From Xylogone sp. PMI_703 (Eukaryota > Ascomycota > Leotiomycetes): a stretch of DNA of 64,000 nt. Shown piece after piece: positions 25,230 through 36,139 of the stretch. The position numbers and the translations under genes were made by a program. The stretch lies in assembly GCA_021399445.1 (NCBI GenBank), contig JAJTUQ010000005.1, forward strand, positions 4,030,001-4,094,000. The letters run 5' to 3'. The notes beneath the pieces were generated by a model. That model saw only the letters and a list, made by a program, of their open reading frames with translations. It had not been told where the DNA came from and did no database searches. Within the stretch, counting starts at the first letter, position 1, and every line of letters starts with the position of its first letter.

Positions 25230-26118
25230 CTAGTTCTCGGCATTCTTCTGCTTCATGGCTACATATGCAGAAGAGAAGGTAATCTGTGATTCGTCATTCT
25301 CCGTATGAGTAGAGTTTCCTGGCTTAGCAATGTCCGCTGAAATTTCATGCTCTCCCATGGGCAGTTTGGTCTGAGGTTGTCGATCTCGTGAAGGATTAAT
25401 GGATGACGATAGAGGTGCAGTAATACTTTTGGTCGAAGGGCCGCCCCAAGTAGAGTTGTTATTACCAGCAGTCCCATTCGTTAAAGCACGGGCCTGGTTC
25501 CAGTAATAAGCTTGGTCTTCAGGGTCGACTTCTAGAGCTTCAGATATATTGTTAGCATGGATTTCCGTGAAAACACAAAAGATATAAACATTAACCTCTA
25601 ATATGCTTGACAGATCTTCCAACTTCGACAACGTGAGCTTTAGTGACACGGGCATCTGCCTTAGTTCCGAGGACTTTTGCTTTACGTCCGTGTTCCCATT
25701 CGAATATGCTCCCAGTAAAGCTAATAGGCGGGTTCCTCTCCCAAACCTGCTTCATGCCTCTTGTGAGTCGGCGTGCAGGTTGCCTAGCAATATATGCCAT
25801 AGCACCCTTCTTCTCCTGGAGTACCTGATCGATCATCCTGGCAACTTCTCTCTTGTCGATATCATTGTCATAGTCTTTGTCATGTATGGCCTTGTTGAGT
25901 AGAGTAGCAACATTAAGATAGGCATGCTTCTTGGCCTCTGTCTCGTCTGTTTTCTTTGAGGGCGTCCAGCAGTGTTCTCCTTTGGCCATCAAGCAGAGGA
26001 GAGTATGCATCTGTTCAGAATCATTAGCAGGAGTATAAGAGTGATAAATAGAGTGTATGCTTACCTCGAAAGGGGTCCACTCATAGTGCCTATTCTTGCG
26101 TTTATTTGGTGAGGACAT
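25230..26118 (-). CDS. Hypothetical protein, possible Myb/SANT-like N-terminal domain
   Basis: I do not recognise this gene with confidence. Three exons (26118-26065, 26010-25596, 25537-25230) give 258 residues. The first intron is 54 nt and in frame, but has a good GTAAGC donor, a GCTAAT branch-like string and a CAG acceptor. Removing it joins HYEWTPFE to MHTLLCLMAKGEHCW. The Trp-centred helices near residues 13-60 faintly resemble a Myb/SANT-like DNA-binding fold. A conserved-looking core continues to about residue 165 (basic; KKGAMAYIARQPARRLTRG). The C-terminal 90 residues are Asn/Ser/Thr-rich and probably disordered. There is no signal peptide or membrane segment. That two introns resolve cleanly supports a real gene. 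Confidence 0.72.
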
Positions 26119-27149
26119 CTTGTTTGGCGGTCGGATACAGACTTCTTAGGACTAAGAAGTATCTTATGGTGATGCTCGAGTTGTTGATACCATAAGTTCT
26201 GACCTTACCTTTCAGAGCAAGATAGGAAAGAACCTTGCAGTCAACAATGCAAGGGGTACAGGCAAAGTGATACCCATAATAGTGAGTAGAATGAAAGAAA
26301 GTTATGGTATAAGAGGTTAGAAGCCTAGCTAGCTAGCCATGCTAGACATGGCGGCGTGTCAAGTGATTCTGGCCAAATAGATCATTATGACCTATCTCGG
26401 CAAACAGGGTTTGCTAATCCAGGACAGACTTGGAAAGCGCGTCCAATCTAGTCCAGTCAATATATACCTCCTTGGTCTTTAGCCTTTCCATAGCAGTTTC
26501 CTACGAACTACTAAGTGTCCCTAGTAATAATGTCTAAAAGCCTCTACTTCCCACTGCTAAACCTACCTTGCCCTTCATGTGTTGCCTTATAGCCTTATCT
26601 TTATGACGATATTAAACGTTGTCTTTCTGACAACGAACTTGAAAAAGTTGAATCAATATCTGATAACTATGCAGGCATTTGATTGCAAGCAAAGTGCTAA
26701 CCCTGAACATAATTATTGTATCAATGAACTGTGCATAAATGTGAACAGATACTGTGCACAAGTATAACTAAAAGAAGACATCTTTGATTACCTTGTATGG
26801 ACACAGCAGTGAGATTTTTCAAGGCGTGCTGCTGGCAGCCGTTGCAGCACTAAAGACGTGCAACGAAACTTTTGGCCAGACATAGCAAAAACGGACTCAC
26901 GCGCTAGCCACTTAGCCAAGGAGATTCATAAAAGACATCGCAAAGATCTGACATCACCGCAAAAAGCTACAAGAAATCACAGGAGAGAACAAGCGCTACA
27001 TCTATTCATTTATATCTCTAGTCTTCATACAATCAGCCACTTGATGCATCCGATCATCGCCGTGACCTTTGAAAATGCAGGATACCTCATCCAACGCCAT
27101 AAAGATGCAACCCGCACCTCTACTCTAGGGGAAGAAAAATCGAGTTTAT
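26119..27149. other. Intergenic, hypothetical gene to PIK1
   Basis: About 1.0 kb lies between the start of the hypothetical minus-strand gene and the 3' end of PIK1, also on the minus strand. It should carry the promoter of the former and the PIK1 3' UTR. The plus-strand frame at 26,858-27,208 runs antisense into the last PIK1 exon and has no family resemblance. Confidence 0.55.
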
Positions 27150-30100
27150 TTAGTATATGCCCTGAGTTCGATATTGGAAAGTGTCATAACTGGAGAAGGA
27201 CAAGTTAGAAGAGATACAATGAGGATATGAGGACTCCCATGGTGGGTTAGCAGGAGACTTACAGTCGTGTATAATAACTTCCTAGAGACTTCCCAATCAA
27301 ATCAGTTTCGACAAATTGCTCAGCCTCATCGGCGCTGAGCTGCAATTGAAAACGCTGACGTAGACTGTTTGTTGCTTGTTGCACACCATAAGAGAAACAC
27401 GGCATATTTGATCGCTGACCCATCATATTGACCAAGTCGATCAAATTATCTGCCGAGCGTCGAAGAGCTGCGTATCTGTTAGCTCGAAGAAATCATTAAG
27501 AGCTGAGAAAAATTGTCATATTAATACCTTGAAATGCCTGCTTGCATAACTTTTTATACTCTTCAAAGGCTTGTGAAGTAGGACCGCCCAAAACGTCAAC
27601 GTACTCTTGGGTAAGTTTGAAAGGAGCAGCTTCAAATCCGACCGAACCCGGCGAATTAGATAACATGAATCCAAAGTCAATGTGAATAATATGACCTTCG
27701 TTATCGATAAGCACGTTGCCGTTATGTCGATCCTTGAGCTGCAGAATGTATGAGATTATGCTATATGCCGCAAGCGAACGTTTGAATGCATCCTCGGCAG
27801 CCTTATATGCATCGCTATCCGCGGGACCAAATGTCTTCACAAAATGATCCTTTAGTGTAGCGATTCTTCCCCGAGGGTTTTTGCCAGACTCGATTGTAGC
27901 AAGCGTCAAGCTGCGCTTCAAAGAATGGAGAGAAACGCCATTGGTAATAGTCTCGATAAGACCGGAAGACTCTCCTGTCACCAAGATTCTCATGCGCTTC
28001 ACCCAGACTGGAATCTCCGCATCCTGCCAGATCTTATCGCACACTTGGATCAATTGACACGCAAACGCTTCTTGCCTTAGATCCGACCCTGTCTTAACAA
28101 TAACGCTGAGAACATCCCAGTTCTTCATCCAACCATATGGCGATGATTTCCGTATGCGCTCCTTCTTTAGATGCCATGCCTCACCAAAAGTCGCTGCACT
28201 GGGATCATCACGATCGCCTTTACGTTGCACTCCACCAGTCTTTTGATCATTCTCCATTCGTGCAGCGCCAGCAGCGGTATTAATCGGTGTTCCCTCTCCG
28301 TCCTCGTCAGACCCTGCTTTCTCAGCCTTTTCAGCTCTTTCGGCTTCAGCATTTGCATTGGCCATGATCATGTCAAACGTAGGAGCATGGTGTACACTGT
28401 CATCAAAACTTTGTTCCTCCAAACTTTGCATGCTGGCGATGATCTTGGCCCTAATTGCGGCGACTTCGCTTTTTGGTCTTTTCCCGCTAGTTGACTCGAG
28501 CTGGGCGAGCATCTGAGCAGCAGTCCGCATATGTGTCGCTAGAGCTGAGAAATCAATTTGATCAGATGATCTACTTTGATTGTACTTTCGTGATGGACCA
28601 GGGCTACTTGATCGCGACGTTGACGCTCCCGATGTGCGAGGAGTCCCAAGGTTGGAGAGTGTAGAGAGGGTGGTGGTGCCACTGGATAGCCGGACAGGAG
28701 GGGGTAGCTGGATAGGATTATTACGAATCGTGACTTGGTCATTATCATCAAATGCTTGGATCAATGGAGAGTGCCCAAGATCACCAGACACCGGCTCAAA
28801 GACACTATCAACAGTGACTTCGGTGGTCTTCAAGTTATCAGGTATCCTTGGAGATTCAGAGAGATCAAATATGCGTCGTCGGTTGCTGCCCTCTTCCGAA
28901 AGAAGTTTATGTAATAACTTCTCATTTTCCGGTGTATCAGGATCAAAGGAGAAATCTTCCTTCAAGACCTCCACCATAAGAAGGTATGGCACCTTCTCAG
29001 CACTGTTTAATACCGTAGCCTCAGCAGGGTTGAGTCTCACAATACGGTGGTGACGGCTTTTGCCTGGGGCACCATCCAAGAGCGTTGCTGGGCAGATAAC
29101 AGGGATATCGACCTCGGCGGGTAAATCCTGTGCAATGAGCGCAAGCTCAGCACGCAGAGCACTTAGGCGAGCCGGTTTGGGAACAATGACTAGGCGATTT
29201 GATATGTCTTGCAATGCGGTTATGAATTGTGTCTCACAACGGAAATAATTTTGCCTCAGCAGTTTGACTTTCTGGGTTTGTGTGAGCGAAGATGGCGTTA
29301 ATGCTCTGGTAACGTGAGGAGTATGATGATGGTGATGATGGCGATGTTTCTTGGTCGTTGAATCAGTGGGCTTCTGAACGAGTCCAGCGGAAACAGGCGT
29401 TGGCGGCCTTGAAATTCTGTTAGGCGTTCGCAATTCAGGAAGTGGAAGAGACGAAGAGCTGAGTCGAGGATCCACTCCGTCCAGATCTAGACGAACAGGA
29501 CGCCTCAGATCTCCTAGGGTATTTCGATTCGAGCTTGACGATACAGGCCGATTGAGAGATAGTGACCTTTGTCCAATTCCAAGATTTGTTGAAGCTGTAG
29601 CTAGCGCATCAGAACTGGAAGTCCTATTGGGCTCCTTGGGTTTCTTTGGTCGTGACGATGGGGTCGCCGTGGTATGGCTTCGCACTATCCGTGGCGTGCC
29701 GGGTTGGGGAGGAGTCTCCGATGTTGGTGTGACTTCTCCATACTGAGGTCTCCGTGCCTGAGCAATTGCAAGCGGTCCTGCCCACCGTGGTAGCAAAGGC
29801 ATAGCGGCACTCGCTAGGACGAAGCTGCCCAGCAACATGACAGGGAGCGCATTCTCCTTGATTCTCTCAATCCGTGGCGGCTCATCACCCTGCCTGAACA
29901 CAATATGCTGAACCTCATTATATAACCTCCTGCAGGTCTTGAATGCCCTTGAGTGCGGCGTCGGAGACAGGTCGCGAAGATAGGTCTGCAAAAGCCAGAA
30001 TGTCTTCCAACAAGATGCGTTAGCACATGAGCTACCCTCCACAGAGCCACCTCAATCTCAAAATATGAACCTCCCCCGGGAACCCGGATTTGCTTACAAG

Positions 30101-30453
30101 TAACGCCGCATTGACTGATTCCTCACACAAGTCCAGTATAAACTGCTCCAATGCCATAGACTCATTGTCCAGACTGATAATCAGATGGCACAGCTGCGGC
30201 AGGAAGAACTCGATCTCCTCGTAGCTGAATTGCCGAAGCTTGGTGCACAGCGCATAGGGAATTCCAACGTGGTCTGCATAGCGACTAAAAAACCGAACGA
30301 GAGAAACAAACCAATCAGTACAAGCTTTCTAATGTGCGTAGACTATACACATAAGGGAAAGTGAGAGGCCTACGATAGGTACGCTACTGAGAGGAACGGA
30401 TTCTGGCTAAAGACGTCCGACTCGATGAATCGCTTCAACAGATCCCAAGACAT
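27150..30453 (-). CDS. PIK1: Phosphatidylinositol 4-kinase PIK1 (type III beta)
   Basis: This lipid kinase makes phosphatidylinositol 4-phosphate, mainly at the Golgi, and is needed for secretory traffic. Exons are 30453-30374, 30284-30098, 30003-27528, 27467-27263 and 27189-27150, giving 995 residues. The N-terminal helical (lipid kinase unique) region runs from MSWDLLKRFIES to about residue 130. A long low-complexity Ser/Pro region follows and includes a poly-His tract. The catalytic part contains KSRHHRIVRLNPAEATVLNS, KTGSDLRQEAFACQL, the catalytic loop DRHNGN (near residue 847) and the activation-loop start HIDFGFMLSNSPG (near 865). The C-terminus YYTRLYDTFQYRTQGIY is restored only by the last 40-nt exon. 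All junction phases agree. Identity is secure; the extent of the low-complexity part cannot be checked here. Confidence 0.95.
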
Positions 30454-31734
30454 TTGGAGAAGGGGAACGAAGCTCCTGGGTGTGCAACTCTATCCACAGA
30501 ACCCCCTCCCAGAAAATGATTCTAGAGCCCCGGCTGGCACGCAGATTGTATTGTGTCTAGACTGGTGTGGTGTTCGGTTTTGTGCTGCTGAGCTATATGT
30601 AGTATATTGGATCTCTCTTTATTTTTTTTTGAGGCGCAATGCCTCTAATTCTTCTCGACATCAACCGATGCGTCGAGTGCTGCTTATCATATCGGAGTGT
30701 GCCATGTGGGAAAGATAAAAAGAGCGTTTGGTAGCGTTGCAGTTCTGCGCGGGTTTTGTGAAATGGTTAGATGTGGTCTCAATGTTCGGGGGTTAGTTAT
30801 CCACCATCCAAACCAAAGGGAGAGGTAAGTTAAAGCCACGGGGTGCTCAGCAAATCAATAACGCTAACCTATTTTGGGTAAGTAACGACACAGCCTCACC
30901 CCCTTTGATCTTTGTTATGCTTAAAAATCGATCCTCAGCCTCGTCTAAAGTTTTCTAAAGTTCATCGAAAGCAAAAGTAGAGCCTTGCACTGATAGCTAT
31001 CACTTTCAATTTGATAGACCTCTCTCCCACATTGCCATACATAATGACTATTTTCCAAAAATTCTTGTATTGAGATTTGTATCTACAATATCGGGCCGCA
31101 TCCCTGCGATACTTTATTCCCGGCCGCTTCTCCGTAGCCTCGTTTCTCGGGCGCAAGGCTGAGAAGAAGAGAAAGGCCGAGAGATAAACAATCCATAACT
31201 CAGATACCGATACGAATGAATGAAACACATATACACAAAGATTGCGAGTATACAAGGCACCGAAACTCAAGCCTAAGGCTGGTATTCGAAAAAATAAGAG
31301 ATGAAACTCCCCCATCACTGTTCGTTATAATCCGTTCCAAAGGCAGAAAGCCAAAATCAAATACAATTCCACCGCTTTATACGAGTGCATGCCTCCTTGG
31401 GCCGCTCTCGTTTGGAAGCCCTTTCTGTGCCCCCTTTTCTTTGGGACGGAGGCTATTTCCTCTCATATCCAGGTCTCTAAACGCCTTGAACGATGCAAAA
31501 TACCTCATTCCGCTGACACGACTGAAAAATGCAAGCAGCTCTCATTAACCATTCCTCGCCCAATCTAGGGGCTCGCGTAAATTTCGATGAAAGATTATTT
31601 GGCTCCAGAGAGTGGTGGATTTCCCTCACATCCAACTCCTTCTATCCCTCTAACAGCTCAAGGTGAAAAATAGATATATCCCGTGAAAATATTTCTCCTT
31701 CGCTAAGGTGCCAAAATGATGTGGTGAATCATCT
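30454..31734. other. Intergenic, PIK1 promoter side and velC 3' side
   Basis: This gap of about 1.28 kb sits between two minus-strand genes in tandem. The part next to 30,454 should be the PIK1 promoter and the part next to 31,734 the velC 3' UTR. Short frames at 30,425-30,718, 30,962-31,318 and 31,216-31,548 have no recognisable content. A poly-T run near 30,625 is the only simple feature. Confidence 0.55.
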
Positions 31735-33022
31735 TCATTGTTTCGGTCTTTTGTGATCTAGGCTCTTCTCTTCATCATCACTACCATGCTCTGCTAAACG
31801 CCCCTGCTCCCTGGCGTGAGCTTCATTTGCCTTCGAGTATCCCTTCTTTACGGATATCAGACATCCTTGATTTTTCAGCCTCTTTGTCAATTCAGTGCTA
31901 GCTCTCATGCCCAAGAAATCTTTGGCATTGTAGACATGGAATGGCTCGGTGACCACAGTGGCCCTGACAGGTGCCGAGTTACCACGAGACATCCTGTCTG
32001 GGTCAATCTGAATGAAGCCAAACTTCAGTGCATATGTCCCTGGAGTTCTCACGGATAAGTCAGGGAAGCAGAAGAAGCACCCTTCTACGTCATTTTCATC
32101 CTTCCCTACGAATGCAGAGGCAACGAGAGTTCCCATAAGCCGGCGCTGCTGCCGCTTATCAGTAGATTCAGGCATGGTATTATCTTCTACGTTTCTAACT
32201 GGATCCCATAGGCTGCAATGGACGACACTGTAAGATGGAGAAAGCTTGGAGATGATTTGTGCTGGCGTCAAATTCGGATTATCAATTGTAAGTTGAAGGA
32301 TTGGTGGCGGATCTATTACTCTGCGATCCCTTTCTCCAAAGCCGCATGCTCGTGCGGCCAATGGCTGTTGTCGTACAATGAGCTTGTACACTAGCTCTTC
32401 CTGTTGTGATCTAGACATGAAATGGTGAGATTCCCCTCGGCATAAAATGGCAGGATCATACTTACTCATCAGTATCATTGGTGAGGATATCTGAAATAGG
32501 CATGGTTCTACCACTGTATGTAGAACTAGGAGTAGGTGACTTGGAAACCGAGAAGTGGTCATCCTTCTCATGATCAGTATCAAGTACCATGCTCTCTGGT
32601 ACGTCTTGTTCTAGCAACTTCGCTGCCGCAGAGTTACGAATATGATCCTCCAGAAGTTCACGCCGCCTCTGAGCTGGTTTCTTGGTATGGCGTAGTGAGT
32701 CACTGTATGACTGTGGAGCTGTGTGGTGATATGTAGGGTACGAGGATGAGTGATCATGGCTGGCTGTCACTGGTGTAAATTGATTGCTTGTTGTCTGATA
32801 CTTGGCGTAACTCTTCTTGCTCTCGGCAGGCGAGTATGGGCGTGATAGGTAATGGAAAGGCTCTCGACTTGGTTGAGTGCCCTCTTGGAACATAGACGAC
32901 ATTGAAGGCAGCATATTGTGCTGCATCTGCGTCCTATGTTCTTCAGAGTGTTGTGAATGATTGGAAGTATAGAAATAGCTTCCTGGCATGGAGGGTCTAT
33001 GGAATGCGTCGGTTGCAGGCAT
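31735..33022 (-). CDS. velC: Velvet-family regulator, VelC type
   Basis: This is a velvet-domain transcriptional regulator; family members couple development, sporulation and secondary metabolism by binding DNA or partner velvet proteins in the nucleus. Two exons (33022-32466 and 32410-31735) give 410 residues. The first 185 residues are Ser/His/Pro-rich and disordered. The velvet domain follows at about 189-380: LVYKLIVRQQPLAARACGFG, RRVIDPPPILQL, GTLVASAFVG, CFFCFPDLSVRTPGTYALKF, then VTEPFHVYNAKDF. The C-terminal tail is charged and Lys/Arg-rich. A C-terminal uninterrupted velvet domain behind a long disordered N-terminus fits VelC better than VosA (N-terminal domain), VeA or VelB (domain with an insertion). 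The subtype is inferred from layout. The start is the first ATG in frame, although the frame is open for some codons upstream. Confidence 0.9.
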
Positions 33023-35810
33023 ATCGCAGGAAGTGTCCCCAGTGTTCGGATATACAGCGAGTGTCGAAAAGGTATGAGATTATTCGGTGTTGAACTGAAA
33101 AAGAAATGTACTCGGAAGCTACAAGTTTGTTAGCAAAGACGTGCTGCTGAAGATGGGTCGTAGCTATCTCACAAGATGGTGGAGTCCTTCCAAGTTGCTC
33201 AAGGTCTGATTAAGTTTATGGGACGTATCATGCAAGAGGCCCAGACAAATAATATTGGCGCTGGGAGTTTACTGCTCTGATCTCCTGGCTTCGCAGGATA
33301 TCCAGCAGAACAGTAGGGTAGAAGTCTCTAACTGAGGTCGAACCACTCCTAAAAGAAAACACGAAACTAGAGAAACAGAAGGCCAAATGATCCTTGGGAT
33401 GATTACAAGCAGCGACCACGCAACGCCCTGATATGCTGTCGAATAATGTCCTGCAGAAGAGTCTCCTGCAGTGGAGCCTGTTCTGACGGTGGGGAACAGT
33501 AGGCCGCTAAGATCACTGAGACCCCGTCCAGAACACAAGTCGCGAAGGGACCTGCTTTTTTAATTCAGTGGGGTGCATGGAACCCTTTCGCCACAACCAC
33601 GAGAGAAAAAGGCTCCTCCCTCCCAAAGAGAATGCCAACTTTCCTCCCTAAAGAGAGAGAGAACAGGTTTTTGATATCTGAAGAGAATTGTGTTGGCTTG
33701 AGCTCCAGGCGATACAGCAGTACCGGATTTCTCGGATAGCCTGGTCCAACGCCCTGATATCTCTTGGCCGACGCCGGGCACTGCAGTAGTGAGTTCAGAC
33801 TTCTAGGGTAGACAGGCGTTCCCCAGACCGGAATGTCGCATGGGCAGTAAGTACTTCTGATAGCTCACAGCAAGGTTGCTAGGTCGTCGAGGCTTTTCTC
33901 AGATCCTTTTGTATGCTTGGGAGAGGAACTTGCTGCGTAGGTTTTTGCACACCACAACGACACGACAGAGCAGCAAGAGAGTGCAGAGTAAGGTAAGTGA
34001 GGAGATTAGGAGATGGAAAGTGGCGGCCCACGGGATTAATATTATTATTAGCAAAAGACCCCCCAGGAGCTTGGACGATGGAGCGAGAGACCGACTTCCT
34101 GGAAATCGGATGGAGCAGGAAAGAGCTGCGAGTGACTGGGGTGAGGTGGGTAACAGTTCAAGATCGATCTAGTGGCGGGTATTAGGGGTATATCCGGGAA
34201 TATTTACAGGACCAGACGGGCCATCTAGAGCATTCCGATTCCCGTTGATCGGTTTGCTCAGCTGGAATGTGTCGACTGCGGTGAAAAGGGATAGAATGCC
34301 GTAGGACTTGCGGTGCGAGTGGAAGCGGGGAAGGGGTGGCAATGGCATGAAGGAGCACACATGCAGGTTTTGTATCGATCAAGGAGCGAGGAGAGTGAGA
34401 GAGTTCCATGAGAAGCGTGAGAGTGGAAGGGGGAAGGAGCCAGAGGCGGTACGGGTTACCCACTTCAGGGCCACGGAGCAGCGAGCAGGCCTGGCCAGCA
34501 ACCGCACGTAGCAGCAGGGAAGGGCAGTTGGCTCCAGGGACCGGGGCCGAACGAACGGTGGTCTGGGGGAGATTGCTGTCAGTGGCTTGGGGGCGCACAG
34601 GGCGAGGACAAAGGAAGAGAGCGCTGAAGTCGAGTGCTGCGGTGGGCGGCCGGGCGCTGCAGCTGCTGGACCAGTTCTACCAGCACTATTGGGCCGGGGA
34701 GAGCGACTCGGCCGCCCATTCCCTGGAGACGGGTCCTCTGCTGCTGGCACGCTGGCATCGCTGGCACGCATTGCAGGGCGTGGTGCAGTGATGGGCTCAC
34801 TGGCACGGTACGCAAAGGGCAGTAGTTGGTACGGTACCAGATACCAAGTACCAAGTACTGTAACAGACGGTTCACAGGTGCTGCACAGCGCTGTCATTCT
34901 CCTTCCATAGGGCGAGGGACTTACCACGTACGGTACTTGCTGCGCGGGTAGCGGGACCAGCGCGCGCCTTACGGCCGTGGAACTGGGCGCCATGGGGGGG
35001 TTGTTTAGTGAGTTAGTGAGGCTTGGAGGGGCCTAGTGTCCGCATCGACGCACCCGTCCAAGCGCCCGAAGACCCCAGGGGTCCCACCGTTATCGTTGAG
35101 AAACGGGACCCTGGGGCCAAATGCTCGATGACTAAGAAGGGCCTCCGGCTCCCATCACCCGCGCTAGAAGCAATTGAGCAACTGCCCCTGCGCTGTGCTG
35201 CCGATCGTGGGAACTTCCGCCGGCCTCTAGCGCGCTGGACGGTACCGTACCGGTAGTGCTTCCTGTGCGTGCGTGTGCGTATACAGCGCAACGAGCGCAA
35301 GCACGAGGCTGGGGACGCCGCCGTATGGATCTTGATGGGTGGTAATCTTACTGCGGTACTGCCAGAGGGTGAGATTACGTAGAGGTCTCGACGCTGTCAT
35401 CTCCCAAGCACCCACTCCAGTGCCTGCTCAGGTAAGCACGTAAAGGTAAGGTACGGTGCTGTACCTGCTTAGTTATCAGTGCTGTAGACGTCTGTGTGCC
35501 CTCTTACAAAAAGCACATGGAGATCGCACAGTCTGAAATGCTATGCGCCAGCAGCACGCACACACTCTTTCCTAGGCAGCGCCAAATAGGCTCCCGTCCT
35601 TCGCAACGGCCCTCCTGCAGCTAGCACCGCCCGTGTATAGCACAAAGTATACAGCATGCAGTATACCCAGCGCAGGAGCGTATTACCGTCCACCTCCATC
35701 GTCCCGGACCCCAAAGACAACACGGGAGTGTTACCGTCCAGATGTGCCAGTCCACCTCGAGGATCTGGCCTAGCACTCTAGCGTCTCGAATATGATGCAC
35801 ATGAGATGGG

Positions 35811-35825
35811 ATGAGATGAGATGAG
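35811..35825. repeat. ATGAG pentanucleotide repeat (3 perfect copies)
   Basis: Three perfect ATGAG units follow imperfect ones starting near 35,801 inside the GC-rich part of the velC upstream block. Confidence 0.85.
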
Positions 35826-36110
35826 GGACACACGGAGTACGGCATCCGTAATAATAAGTAATCCAGTGAAAATCGCAAGTAATCATTGAAAAGGCCACTG
35901 CCACCCCCAAAACACTTCGCTCTGAAGCCGCCGCTTAGATCTCCGGGCTAGACTCTAGCTCTGCCGGCGGCATGGTCGCTTAAGTCGGTACGCCTGAATG
36001 GTCCCTTGGAGTCCCCTTGGAGTGCTTGGCGGTCCCTGGAAGTGCCCTGGAAGGTCAGCGACCAGACCAGCATCTGAGGTGCCGGATCAGCTGCAGCCAA
36101 CCCAGCCTGT

Positions 36111-36139
36111 GGAGATGGAGATGGAGATGGGAGATGGAG
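36111..36139. repeat. GGAGAT-type hexanucleotide repeat
   Basis: About four to five GGAGAT/GGAGATG units occur in tandem with one length slip, within the GC-rich part of the velC upstream block. Confidence 0.85.

Noticed and set aside
29320..29350. Trinucleotide-like repeat (ATG/GTG-rich)
   Set aside because: It is the coding sequence of a poly-histidine tract in the disordered part of PIK1, so it is not an independent element.
34379..34993. 204-codon open frame on the minus strand, with long frames on the other strand as well
   Set aside because: Long frames occur simultaneously in several phases and both strands because the segment is GC-rich; no domain, splice pattern or good start context supports a protein.
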